Source of the DNA: Rostratula benghalensis
Lineage: Eukaryota > Chordata > Aves > Charadriiformes > Rostratulidae
Length of the DNA: 64,000 nucleotides
Assembly: GCA_013399305.1 (NCBI GenBank)
Contig: VXAI01000009.1
Span: forward strand, 164,435 to 228,434
Direction: 5' to 3'
Below are positions 1 through 35,382 of this stretch, piece by piece (the stretch's first letter is position 1; each line of letters starts with the position of its first letter). The position numbers were made by a program, and so were the translations under genes. A model generated the notes under the pieces. That model worked only from the letters and a program-made list of their open reading frames with translations, did no database searches and was not told the DNA's origin.

Positions 1-506
1 TACTGGGAAGCAAACACCAGGTATTCAGGGGCAGTGTAAATATATCTGAGTGTTGGGGTGTTTTTTTTTTTGGGGGGGGGGGGTATGAGGTAGGGGTGCA
101 CTTCTTGCTGGCTCTTCTAGTTATTAACAGGTTTCTGTTGAGCATTTTGTGTGTGTCTGTGTTTCCCCAGTGCTCCAGTTTGTGAATAACTGAATATTTT
201 GAAAGCCTTAGGTTGATGCCCAAATTTGAGCTCAAACAATTGTTGAAAGGTGCATCTTGATACATAATGTAGTGGAATGTGACACACGTACTCCTGAAAA
301 AGTTATTTCCTGGCATTACTGTGAGAATGTGCTTTTGTGGAATATAATGTTGTTTTTCCTTTATATTTGAGTATAGGCCACATGATTTACTGAAAATGGT
401 TAATCATGGTATGAATGTGTGACTGTCATTAAGTACATTTAATATTTTGTGGTAAAAAAATGTTTGCACGTCAACATTCTGCTAATGGTTCTCCCTTTTA
501 TTATAG
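1..506 (+). other. SEC23A: 3' part of SEC23A intron 1
   Basis: This stretch comes before the first coding exon and ends with a normal acceptor (TTATAG at 501-506). It holds a run of 11 T followed by 12 G (61-83) and a T/G-rich tract near 147-162. I see no coding sequence. In other vertebrates the first SEC23A exon is non-coding, so the promoter and exon 1 are inferred to lie left of the window. Confidence 0.75.
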
Positions 507-23855
<23,349 letters not shown>

Positions 23856-24201
23856 GATTCTGTGGGCACAGATAAGCTGTAGCTGTATTTCAGCTCTTTC
23901 TCCTTTCCCCTTTCCCCTGTCTCTCTCACAGAACGCTCTGATGTGCACAAGCTGCCTGACTTGATGTAAAGCAGTGTTGTTTCCAAAGAAAAGCTTTTGT
24001 TATCAGCCAGTGTCTTAATGTGAACTGCAGTTTGTAAAAATGACAGGTAGTAGATTTAAATTAAATTATAATTAGAGGAAAGAGAACAGTCATTTTGATT
24101 ACTGTGATGCTGTAATTACTTTGAGATCGTTTACAACAACTTGGAGATGTGATTTCAGTTTTCCTTTTTATAAACGGTTGCACTACAAAGGCACCATGAA
24201 C

Positions 24202-24207
24202 AATAAA
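24202..24207 (+). promoter_or_regulatory. Possible proximal SEC23A poly(A) signal
   Basis: AATAAA 347 bases after the stop codon, followed by GTCTTGGGTGAGGTTGGG, a plausible GT-rich downstream element. It could produce a short 3' UTR isoform. Confidence 0.4.
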
Positions 24208-25216
24208 GGAAGTCTTGGGTGAGGTTGGGCTTTCCAGACTGCCACAGGGGCTACCTTTGCTTACTCATTTCCAGCACAAAGCGAACAAAGAAGTAACAAC
24301 AAGCATATAAAGATTAGTGTTAACTCAGTCTCTTGACTTAGGCTGCTGAACTTTTCTTTCCTGCAGCGATATTATCATTTATGTATTGTTTGTTTTAGGA
24401 ATATTTAATTTCAAATACTGCTTCCCGCTTACCCTGATTGATTCTTTGGGAGCAGAGGTTTTCTTCATTTCCACATAAAGAATTTGAACTGAAAAAGTAA
24501 AAAAATCTGCTATTGCACAAAATTTGAATTCACGTTATATTTTTGACAAAAAGAATCCATTATCATACACAGTAATAGATGAAGATGCTCAAAACATTAA
24601 CAATTTTAGCTTGAGCTAAGAAGAAATAGTACACTACCAAAAGGAACTGACTAAGAGTAGAGCCTTGATTTTTGTCTGGGCGAGTACACTTTAAAAAAAC
24701 CCAAACAAACACCTTTTTTTATTATTGCCTTACAATGTTATTACACTAATGCATGACTCTACACATCTGCTTTTCGTTTCTGCATCCTTTTTGTTAGGAA
24801 TTCAACAGGCTGTAGTTCTTGTTGAAACAGTATTACATAGAATGGGATGTAATTAATTTGATGTTTAGTTCATACTTGATTTGTTTTTTTGGCGGGGGGG
24901 AGGGGTGGATAAGTTTGTAGGCTTTCCCGTTTCCTTGTTGAAGTTTACACATAAACCAGATGTTTACATGGGTAATAAAACATTTTGGCAAGTAAAGATG
25001 TGAAATGTGGTAGTGGGCAATAAAACATTGTGCCAAGTCTAAAGGAAGAGAGGCAGAGTTTGGACATAGGAAATTTGATCATAGCCTGATGGGATAAGCA
25101 CGAGGGGTTTTTTGGTTTTTTTTTTCTGTTTTCTGTAAATTCTCAAAAACTTGATTAAATAAATTGCTCACCATGTCTTTGATCCAAATGAAATGAGGTC
25201 CTTTTGCCTCAATACA

Positions 25217-25222
25217 AATAAA
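25217..25222 (+). promoter_or_regulatory. Probable main SEC23A poly(A) signal
   Basis: AATAAA with GT/T-rich sequence from 25224 on. It would give a 3' UTR of about 1.4 kb. The other AATAAA copies upstream have weaker downstream elements. Confidence 0.5.
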
Positions 25223-25240
25223 ATATGTGGTTTTCTCTCA

Positions 25241-25640
25241 CTTTTTGCATTTATTGTGCTGGTTTCTCTTGGTGCTTGAAACGAAACTTGGAAATAAAGG
25301 CAGTAATGATAAAATGTAGAATAACTTCACTGTGTTTATTCACATAATAGTTGGTATCAGACTTGTTTAACTCCTGGAGATACTGAACTCTTAACAGTTT
25401 AGGAGAGAGAAATTTCCATAGGAAATTCTCCATAGGAGAGAGTTTAGGAGAGAAAAATTCCATAGCCCTCTTGACTATGTTTTAGCTAATAAATAGCTTT
25501 AAAAAGTTGCTCATAACATTACATATGTTCACTTTATTTGACAGTTAAATAGTGTTTGACTAATAAATCGATTATCACCAAGTTGTCATGATGGCATTTT
25601 TTTCTGTTCTGTTCTTCCTGCCCTTTAACCAGCTTTCACC
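25241..25640. other. Intergenic, just past SEC23A
   Basis: AT-rich sequence with a local duplication at 25396-25465. In that duplication AGTTTAGGAGAGA and TTCCATAG recur 45 bases apart. There is no gene or named repeat. Confidence 0.6.
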
Positions 25641-26500
25641 TTGAATAGGTTCTTTTATCCAGTCTCTTGGTGATTCGCTTTACTCGTAAGGGATTAGCAA
25701 CAATATGGTTATCAATACAAAAAAAAAGGGATTTAATGAAGGTTGGTAGTAAATGCAACAGCAGTTTAACAAGATTTGATGGCAAGGTGCACTTGGTTAT
25801 TTACTGCATAGAGGACAGAGTAAGTCAGGTGTGTCAGGGAGACCTTCTCTCTGAGTTAGGAGTTTGAGTGGACCCTCTTGCTTTCTGAACTCCTACAGAG
25901 GAGTTTGGGTGCGGCTGGATCTAGTCCTGGTCTTAGAGTTGGTCATTAATAATGAATCTAAGAATGAATTCATCTAATTAATCTAATAATGAATCTAAGA
26001 TAGCTTCTTAATGAGGCTTCCAAAGTTTAGGAAGCCATTAGGCTGTGGCAAGGAATGGTTCAGTATCCAGGAGTAAGGCATCTTTGCCACAGGTGTAAGC
26101 TTGAGGGGCCTCCCTGCTCACGGGGAGGTGCTGGCAGGAGAGCTGTAAGGGCTCTTGGGCTGCTCACTAATTTTGGGGTAGGTCATGCCTGCGTACCGAC
26201 AACAGATGTTAGTGTCTTCCAAACTGGGCTGGAGTTGGAGATTGATCAGGTTTGGAGTCGGGTGGGTGCTTTGCTCAAATTAGTCCTTGGCTGTTGCGTT
26301 GTTACCTGTTCCCCCCTGAATCCACGTTGAGCTGGGTGCAGCCATCACAACCAGACGTGTCCATCACCACTGCCACGGGTGGTGATCCCTTGAGCAGGGA
26401 CACGGGAGGTAAAGGTCAGGTTGGGGAGTGGGGGGAGCACACCCTCACACGTGGCAACATGAACTTCTTTAGTGACTTAAAGATGTTAGCATTGTCAACC
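25640..26500. mobile_element. Possible LTR-like or other dispersed repeat block
   Basis: This block differs from its flanks in composition and has the patchy look of an old avian endogenous-retrovirus LTR or related repeat (for example GGAGACCTTCTCTCTGAGTT, CTGCTCACGGGGAGGTGCTG, GGTGATCCCTTGAGCAGG). I recall similar text from dispersed bird repeats but cannot name the family or its ends. It contains an exact 17-base duplication (25947-25963 and 25984-26000). The 91-codon ORF inside shows no known domain. Confidence 0.35.
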
Positions 26501-27837
26501 AGTTTTTGAAAAGCCAATCATGCCTGATAATAATCTTCCTGCCTATTCACCTCTTCCAAAGTCTGGGGGTGTAGTGTGACAGCATTTTCCTTCAACAGGG
26601 AGCCCTTTCCCAAAAACCCATGGCTATCCATAGGCTCCAAGTCTTGTTTTTTATGGCAGCCTCTACCATGTACGAGCAGGCTTGTTAGTCTCTTAAAGAA
26701 AATCTTTTAATTCATCTACTGATCTAATGCCTCTTGCCCATTTCTGTAGGTCAGGTGAGCCACACCAGGGGAAATAAGCTGTTTGCTATGACTGAAAACT
26801 AATCAATACTTAAAATATTGTGCTGTAGAGTTGTGCTACAGGAGAAGGTGGTTTAAAAAAAGAGAAATTGCTGTTCTTTGTTGTTCCTGCTAGCACCTGC
26901 ATTACTAGGTTTCTCAGTGAAGAGATGCTGCTGATCTGTGATATGTATGTCACACATCTGTCCTACCACAGGGCTGACCTATTTAACTGCAATAGTTTTG
27001 CAAGGATTTCTTTAAATATGTGGTTTTGGCTGGACACAGGTTGGAAATCAGAGGAAGAGTTGGTAAAATCTTGTTATGAAAAATGCAAGGCCCTTAGAGT
27101 TGGAAGAAGTAGCTTTCTGCTACTGGGATGAAGCTGTCGCTGATGCTTCTGTTCAGGTTTGGGAAGTTGAAGACTGAAAATTATCCCTGGACAGTCAGGG
27201 GGAGGGGAGGAAGTCGGGTGCTGCTTTCTCTGCTTTGTTGGGCAGGTTGTGAGGGTTAGAACAGTAAGAAAATCTCTTTGTGATACTGACTTCCTCACTG
27301 GACACACACGTGCCTGGAGCGATTGCCACCTGGGAAGTACAGGCCTGGGAGAGTGACACGGGTGGGTCTGCAGTTCAGGTCTCGCCAGGATCGTGAAATC
27401 AGCTGGGGGCTCACAGCTGTAACAGCTGCTCACGTTCTTAGATGTTCTTGATGCCCATGTTTGGACGTTGTATAGAAAAGCACACTGGGGTTGGAGGTCC
27501 TTGCATAGTGCCAGGTCTATAAGGTGCTTATTTCTAGCTTGCTGCCTTTTTCTCTGGACAGCTTTTCAAGATGTATGGGCTACACAAGCATCTGAATTTT
27601 TCTTCTCTTTTTGTTGCTTTAAGTCCTGTACTTTATGTCCACATGCCATCTATGTGTTTAGGCCAGCCCACAACACAGAGCTCCTACTGCTAGCATGTTA
27701 AAGATTAGGTAAAAGTTTGCTGGACCTCGTAAGTGTAAGAGGTGACCTTCATTCAGGAAAAGAAACTGTGCTCAAGATCTGTTTAGAAATGAGCCGTTTA
27801 GAGCAATAAAAGCCAAAACGTGGATGATGGATTTACA
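26501..27837. other. Intergenic, no gene seen
   Basis: Mixed-composition sequence. A 119-codon minus-strand ORF (27074-27433) is Pro/Ser/Cys-rich without a recognisable motif and is probably chance. No RNA gene or named repeat is visible. Confidence 0.55.
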
Positions 27838-28210
27838 GAACAGAATGATAGAATTGTCTAGGTTGGAAGGGACCTTTAAGATCATCTAGTCCAGCCATCA
27901 ACCCAACTCTGATAAACAAAAAAAACCCCATCACTAAACCACATCACCTGTCTTTGAAATACCTCCAGGGATGGTGCCTCAACCCCTTCCCTGGGCAGCC
28001 CATTCCAATGCTTAATAACCCTGTCAGTGTAAAAATTTTTTCTGATATCCAATCTGAATCTTCCCTGGTGCAACTTGAGGCCATTTCCTCTTGTCCTCTC
28101 GCCTGTGACTTGTGAAAAGAGACTGACTCCCACCTCTACACCCTCCTTTCATGTAGTTGTAGAGAGCGATAAGGTCGCTCTTCAGCCTCCTCTTCTCTAG
28201 GCTGAGAATC
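27838..28210 (-). mobile_element. CR1 LINE 3' end fragment
   Basis: Minus-strand CR1. The + strand opens with the tail region (CAGAATGATAGAATTG) and AGGTTGGAAGGGACCTTTAA. The minus strand encodes a broken C-terminus ([30 protein letters not shown]). It reaches the [16 protein letters not shown] region at 28170-28205, where it is truncated. An A-rich insertion lies near 27918. Confidence 0.93.
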
Positions 28211-31200
28211 TTTATCCAGGTAGAAACCTCAAAGCTATAAATGTTTTAAATGTTTCCGACTGAAGATCGAAACCAACCTCCTTGCCATCCACGTGGGGAC
28301 GTGAGCAGGCTGGACAGAAGGCAGGGACGTCCCCTGGCAGGGCTCTGCGAGACAGCGAACCTCTGCTGCTGGGTTTCTCCTGGCCCCGAGCTGCTGCGAG
28401 CGCCCTGGCTTGGCCTCTCCTCTCCCCCGGCTTCACCGGCTGGGGAGCGGCACAGCTGGTCTGCTGAGAACCTTTGGAAACACTTTGCAGTGGTGGAATT
28501 CATGTTACGTGATGGCTTCAGGATCTTTTTTTTTGAGACTTGAGGAATTTTTTAGCTATTGTTTATTTAGTATTTTCTGGTTGGTTGGGGTTTTTTGTTT
28601 GTTTTCTTTTTTTTGTTTGTTTGTTTTCTTTTTAATACCAACTGTGAGTAACTTGCTTTCCTCTTGCTTAGGAAAAGGCAATGTATTGTTAACTTTAGAC
28701 TGTCGTCATCTGCTTGGATGGGATAACTCACAAGCTGCCAGCTTTAGACCCAGATTTAACAAGCTCAACCAAAAGTTAAATTGCTTAAAGGCACGCAGAT
28801 TTGCCTGGAAATACAAATACTGCCAAATTTCTAGAACTTCATAGCTTGGCCTGTGGGACACTGACGAGTGATCCCACTGCTGCCTCCAACACTTAATTGT
28901 GTATTTGGAAAATTGCACTTCCCTCCTTTTCCTGGTTAAAAATAATGGCTGATGAACAGCGACCTGTCCTGTTGTACCAAATCTGAAGTTAACAACTCTA
29001 TTATTCCCCTGTCAGATTGTGAAGCGCAGCAGAATTGAGTCAGATTAGATTCTGGCATTTTGGGTTCGCACAAGAGTTAAATGTTACACGTTACATGAAA
29101 GCCAACAAGCCTGAACAGAACAGATGGAAAAAATTAATGAAGCTGTTGCTCTGCTCTGAATTTAATGTGAAATCTTGTTTAAGATAGCAGATTGTGCCTA
29201 ATAGTGTAAGCTTTTGTCTGAAGAAAGGACTGCGATGCTAAAAGATAAACAATTAAATCAATGTCCATAAATTGATTTTTGGCAAAAAGGAAGCAAAATA
29301 ATCACTGCATGCTTTAACAACGGAGGCTGTTCCCAACACCTGCAGATTGTCCATCCTGTGTCTTTCCATCCTATTCCCTGCCCGCCTGCAGGTATCCAGC
29401 GGGGTGGATGAAGTAGGGTAAGAGTTTGCTTGGAAGCTTATGTGTGCAGGATGGGCAATGGGCTGTCCTTTGCCTTTCCCAGGCAGAAATACATGTGCTG
29501 TGTCACAGCCTGCAGTCAGCTTAATGCACTGGAGCTGTGCACATTCAGGGGGTGTTTCTCTGGCGAGAGAGCGGCCAAAGACCAATGGACCTAAGCAGAA
29601 AAAGAGCCCAGGTCTCACAGAGCCCAGGCATGGCAGCTCTGCCGTTTTCTCCTCTTGTCCCTAATACTGAGACCACTCAGGGAATTAGCCACATTTAAAG
29701 CATGCATATAAATCATGCTACCAGGGTAACAGGGCACCATAATGCTGCTTGAGGGGAGGCTGAAATATTGTGGGGGTGGCCTCTGAGGCCCCTGGGTGCC
29801 AACTTCCTTATAAATTAGAACTCACCTCTGCGTAGCTGCCGACCTTTCAGCCTCAGGAGAGACAGCAGTGACTCACGGGCCACAGTTCATCGTCTGCCGA
29901 TAGCACGTGGAACTCTACTGCTTTTAAAAGGTTATTAATAAAGGTCCAGCATAGTTGTGTGAAAACTTGAACCCAGGAGGAGACCAGGAAAACTTTGGTT
30001 GATACTAGATTGTTAAGAAGCAGCCAATATAATTAGTAAAGTAGCAAAGAAGAGATTACATTTCTACTGTATTTTTTTCCCCCTACTGATTCAACTGGGA
30101 GCTCTTTTTCAGCTGCTCTCGGGGCTGACACATATTTCACCATTTTCTGTAGTAGCACAGCCATATTTGAGCCTTGGCTCTGAATTGGGATGGATTTTGT
30201 AAGATCCTATCTGGGGTGACCTTCACGGAGACAGATTTTTTTACAAGCTATTACAGAATGGCTTGAATTCCTGTTTGAAACGTGTGTACTGAGCTACCCA
30301 GATCTGCAGACGTGTCACACCTGACTAATCAAGTGGAGTTGTAAGTGGTTTGTAGCACTGCTGGCCTGTAGTCATCCTGGAGCAAGTATATTTCTGTTAG
30401 CGCTGCTTATTAGGACTTGTATTGAATTTTTTCCAGAAAACGTACAGGGTTTATAGCTGGGCAAAATACTACTTGCTGCACCTTTTTGATGTGTGATGAA
30501 ACAGCTAAGAGAGCAGTGAATGAGCCTCAGATCTCTTCTTGTTACCACGGGCGCTGTCTGTGTGGGAGCCCATCTGCTGAGACCCCTCCTGCTTGTCCAA
30601 GAGCAGAAGGCAGGCTGTAAGGAGAGGCACTGGCAGCCAGCAGGGACGGCAGTCGAGGGGCCAAGCTGGGGCTATCGGTTGCTGAGGAGCGGGTGGTCTC
30701 AGGATCAAAACGTGACCTTCCTGTACAGGTTGTTGTGATCTGGCCTCCAAATTTCAGGTATTTACTCACCGCACTGAGGGGGGGAAAATAGCCCAGCTGG
30801 ATCGAGCCCTGTGGTGTGAGCAGTGCTGCAGCGTGAGAAGACACAATTTCTCATTTCAGACTTGCTCCTGCTCCCTGGCAGGAGGAGATAAATGGGGACA
30901 ACACCCTTCACATGATGGCACTGAACCCAGTGATGGAACTGTACTCCATTTTTGTCCCTGTAAAAGCAGAATACCAGAGAGCTAACTTGTTACAGAATTT
31001 ATCAGAGTGTATATTTTGTCCTTTAGAAAATGAGGATTTTCTCACAGACTCTTTGAAGCTAAAACTGTTTGCAGAGTGTTTTTTCACTGGAGGAAAGACA
31101 GGTCTGCAAAGAGGGATTGCCATCCCAGCTATCTCCCCGAGTGTCCTTGTGTAACAGACACTTTGCTCAGGCAGTCTCCTCTGTGCCGTTTCCTCTGTGA

Positions 31201-32132
31201 ATGAGCTGTCAGCCACAAGAGGACATTTTAACATCTATTGCAGAACTAATCTTCACTCACAGAAACGCAACATGGAATTTGCGCTTCGTCACAGGAGCAA
31301 AAGCACATGGCAGTGTCTGGGGTTCTCTGCAATAGCAAACGGCTCTAAACGAAATGTCCAGGTGAGAGGAGGAACTTTGGCCACGGGAAATGCAGTACCT
31401 TGAGAGTCCCCGCCGATCTAATCGGAGCAGAAAAATCCTTGCCAGCTTCCAAGCAGGAAGATAGCTCAACCCCAAAGGCTCGCAAGACACCCTGGACCTT
31501 TCATTTTAATTTGAGCACCAGTTTGGCATCCTAGAGCAAACGAGTCGTTAATGAGTCATTAATGGCTGTTTCCAAGGGAGGCAAAAATGCTGCAGGAGCA
31601 GAGCTGCGCAGTGGATGGGTGGAGGAGCAGACTGCCACAGCCTTTGCAGAACAGGGCATCTGCTATGTTCATGGCAAACAGATCCTTACTCAATGCTGTT
31701 TTCTGGTTTTTGGCCCATCAAAGGTAAATCGAACCAAGTACACCGTGATTGATATTTTAATAATATGCCTAAAATGAAAAAGATGTTGGTGCTGAAATGT
31801 TAGTGCATAAATGTTCTGCTGTTACATCCTTTCCTTTGAGAATAACTGAAGTCTCTTTGTTTTTATCAGGTGTGGTAGTCACAGGTTGACACCATGCTTT
31901 GGAGCAGATGCACAAACTAATGGCTGCGCCTTCCCGACTGAAGTGATGGCTTAAGTGACTTAATAACCTAAGAACCTCCTTCTGGCTAAGGAATATGAAT
32001 TGATTTTCCTTGAGAAAGCATGGATACAGCCCTGATAGACAGCTATGGAAAATTAGATGGCTTTGGCAATGCCATCTGATCTACCAAGACTGCAGGATAG
32101 AGAATCCCATTACTGTGTATGTTACTTTTCAC
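28211..32132. other. Intergenic with a small CpG-bearing patch
   Basis: 28250-28480 is GC-rich with about a dozen CpG dinucleotides in about 220 bases, unusual for this window. The remainder (28.5-32.1 kb) is unique-looking sequence of moderate GC. Overlapping short ORFs (for example 28410-28844 + and 29253-29618 -) have no known domains. There is no supported gene. Confidence 0.5.
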
Positions 32133-32234
32133 TGAATCACAGAAAGGTTGAGGTTGGAAGGGACCTCTGGAGGGCATCTTGTCCAAGCCCCCTGTTCAAG
32201 CAGGGCCACCTAGAGCCGGTTGCCCAGGGCCTTC
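32133..32234 (-). mobile_element. CR1 LINE 3' terminal scrap
   Basis: About 100 bases of minus-strand CR1 3' UTR and the end of ORF2. The + strand has GAATCACAG, GGTTGGAAGGGACCTCTGGA and GTTGCCCAGGGCC. This is a very short 5'-truncated copy. Confidence 0.85.
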
Positions 32235-34299
32235 TCTAGAAGGATAACAAGTAACCTTTTTGTGATGGTGATGTCCTCCCGGGAGCTTGATACAGTTTTT
32301 TTTCCATTATTTCATTTTTTAAAAAGGTATATATTATTGTAATATTAATACTTCATTAAAGTAGTTTAGTTCATTCTAAACTTACAAATCTCTTTATCTC
32401 TTCCTCTCCTCTCTTGCGGGGGGAAGGGCCATCTGTCATTGGGCAGTTCAGCCTAAACCACAACATTGTGCAAGGACAATTGCAGTCCAAATAGTCCCAT
32501 AAACTGCAGGAGATGAATGGAGAACTCTCTGCTCCCCACACCGGTCTCTGTGGTTGTGGCACTGTGCAAAACCACAGGTATAAGCATGTGAAGGCTATTT
32601 CCCGAAAGATGGTTTTAACTGAAAAGATAACATGTGGGCAGAGCGCTCTCCAAGGCTAGATCCATCTTAATCAGTAGGCTGAATGCACATTATACGAAGA
32701 ATTAAATTGTTTCCTGTATGTAAGTATCTGAAATCCATGAAGTCACAGGTTCTCATAGCAGGCCAGTTGCATCTGAATGAAAAATATCCTTTGTCCTACT
32801 TAACTAATGCTTAGAAATAAGGCTGGATTTATTTTTTCAGACTATGTATTTGGTAATGTATGACATAATGCTGCTCTAAGCAGAGCTTGAAAATAACTTG
32901 GAATTAAGATGACTAGAATAAATAGAACATCTGTTTTAGCTGGATTTCTGCAATGTGTTAATATTAGACACAATTGTTTTATTTGCTAATAGAAGTATGT
33001 ATTAAAAATACGTAGTATTTGAAATACGGCTTGCGCATTGCAATTGACAGTTCCCATCTCCTTACAAGCAGCAAAGAATACTTTCACAGCTTCTCCCTCC
33101 AATCTCACAAGGAAATGGAATAAATTGTTTTTGCAAATTTGATCCCAGTGGAATAGGTGAGGTGGTTACTTTGCTGTGTGTGGATCAAATGTGGGTGCTA
33201 ATCCCCTGCAGGATCAGAGCTTTGTTTAAAGGATGATGTTATCTTCTGAAACTAACACCAGTACTTAATGCTAACAGATAAGCCCTGCCACACTTTGGCT
33301 GCACTTCGAGGTTTTGTAGGATTGCAGGAGCAGGCCAGCTACAGAGAAAATAGTAGTACAGATTCCCAGCGAGTGGAATATTTTAATTTCTGGCATTGCC
33401 TTTAGCAAACCTCGAGAGGGCAGTAGATGCATGAGGCTTCTGACCTGATTCTGGTTCCAATGATGCTCGTTACTGGTGTAATGTGATGTCTGATTGTTCC
33501 TCTTTTACAGCTGTCCGAGTGTGGGCCCAATCAGTGTAGAATTTCAGTTAAATTCACATTCACTTACAAAAACCACAGCACCATTTTATTTCTTTCTTTT
33601 TTTTTTTTTTTTTTTCCAGTTTAAACTTTTATGATAAAAATAATGACAGCTCCCTAAAGTAAACAACCTGTCATAACCATTTTCGATGTTTTAAGAAATA
33701 ATCTAGAAAGAAGAGCTACAAAGAACTGATTTAAAATATTTTAATGGAATAAGCTGAAACTCCCCTAAGTGTAAAAAATCCCAGGTGAGCTTGCAAGGTA
33801 TAAAGTGAACAAAAAAAACACAAAAGAGGGAATTCAGCAGAATGATCAACATTGCATCCTCATCTTCTAAAAAGAATAAAAAAATAAAGGAATAAGCAGA
33901 AACTAAATACAGAGGCACTGATTTGCATGCTTTTTTTTTTTGTCCAGAAGAAATCTTTTTAGGATTTTTAGTGTATGAATACTTCTGCTAAATCCAGATT
34001 AATTTACTTATAGGGAAACACCCCTCTCTCCACCACCACTGCCCCAGGATATACAAGGAATTATTAGCTCACAGAACAAGAAGATCATCACACCTAATCA
34101 CTGTCCTAGGTGTTGTACAAATGAGTTAAGGAGCTTGGGAGAACACTCAGCTGGGAGTCATTCCATGGCATGAAACAGCTAAAATGGGCAAAGCTGAGTG
34201 AGGAGGTCTGAGTGCTGGGAAAGAGAAGCAAATGATCTTGCCATAAATGTCTTTGCAGCTGAGGAAAGGTACTTGTGACCAGTTTATGAGAGAAGTTTT
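32235..34299. other. Intergenic, AT-rich, no gene seen
   Basis: Contains a poly(T) run of roughly 20 bases near 33598-33618 and a CTCF-like word at 33410-33423. No coding sequence or named repeat is visible. Confidence 0.55.
33410..33423 (+). promoter_or_regulatory. CTCF-like motif, intergenic
   Basis: CCTCGAGAGGGCAG fits the AGRGGGCRS core of the CTCF consensus with two mismatches upstream. It has the same orientation as the site at 22185. Motif match only. Confidence 0.25.
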
Positions 34300-35345
34300 T
34301 ACAATGATAAAACTGGTGGCTTTGAAGTGTGGAGTCACTGAGGGATGTGTATTATATTCACTGCTTCCCCCTTGACCCTGTAGTAAGTAATTTCATTAGA
34401 GAAAGCAACCTGATTGGTCAGGACTGATCTGCCCTGTTTAAATCTACACTTTCCCTCACTGCCTTCTTGTCCTTCATTTGTCTGGAAATGGATCCTAAGG
34501 AGATGTGCTGCGTGGTCCTTCTAGGGACTGAGTTGAAGCTGCCCAGTATTTAGTTCCTCAGTTCCACCTCTGCACCCTTCTTAAAGATGACTGTAATATT
34601 TAGCCTTTTCCCACAGACTTTCCCGGATCATTACATGTTCTGATGACATGACTTCAAAATCACATCACCCAGCTATTTCATCATCCTTCGGTGGGTCCCA
34701 TCTACCCCACTAGACATGGACACACATAGTTTCTCTAAATAGTCCTTAACTTCTCTGCATTTCCTCCTTTCTCCAACTGTGCAGGTGTGTATGAAGGTCT
34801 AGGAACTTTTTGAAGACCAAGGCAAAAACCACATTGAGTGTTTCAGCCTTCACTGTATTGTCTGCCACCAGGTTGTCTCCCCCACCCAGCTACAGCTTCA
34901 CAGTTCATTGGAACCTCAAGTAGCTAGTTTGCTACTAGCCTGCACGTAGAACTGTTTTGCTTTAAGCCTTTATGCCCCTCAGTGGCTTGAGCTCCAACTG
35001 GGCTCCATCTTCCCTAATACCATCCCAGAGCAATAGCTTCATACTTCTCCTTTGTTGCCTGTCCTTGTTTCTGCTTCTTTTAAGTTTTCTTTTCCTTTTT
35101 GCATTTTAATTCATTAACAGCTCCTTGCTTTGCCAATTGGCCCTTCTGCTGGAATTTCTGGTTGCATACAAAATCAGCCCAGTCTTTAATTAGAAAGAGA
35201 TGGTATTTTGTTAGTACATCTATCTTTTTAGTAATTTTAGGCTAAGCTCTGCTGTTGGACAACTTGTAGATCTTGCAACCTAGTTTTTTTTATGACAATC
35301 CTGCCCTTCAGGAATCACTTTAATTCTGAACGATTCCCCTCTGTT
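34300..35345 (-). mobile_element. Old CR1 ORF2 internal relic
   Basis: Minus-strand remains of the CR1 ORF2 region between endonuclease and reverse transcriptase. Reading the minus strand at about 34575-34635 gives an ITVIFKKG-like match to the family's ITPIFKKGKKED block. About 34400-34440 gives the CLTN..AF motif, and 34820-34900 the NAFF/E-rich linker. It is heavily decayed, with stops and gaps, and lacks the 3' end. Boundaries are approximate. Confidence 0.65.
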
Positions 35346-35382
35346 TATTCTTTCAATAATTTGGAGTTTTACCTTAACACAG

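Larger units (their letters stand above)
23856..25240 (+). other. SEC23A: SEC23A 3' UTR (inferred extent)
   Basis: AT-rich sequence after the stop codon. AATAAA occurs at 24202-24207, 24974-24979, 25019-25024, 25158-25163 and 25217-25222. The last is followed by T/G-rich sequence (TGTGGTTTTC and onward), the usual downstream element, so I place the main cleavage site near 25,240. Shorter forms ending near 24,225 or 25,045 are possible. No RNA evidence is available. Confidence 0.6.

Noticed and set aside
28410..28844. 144-codon + strand ORF through the CpG patch
   Set aside because: The second half is a low-complexity Phe/Leu/Cys-rich translation of T/G repeats, with no domain.
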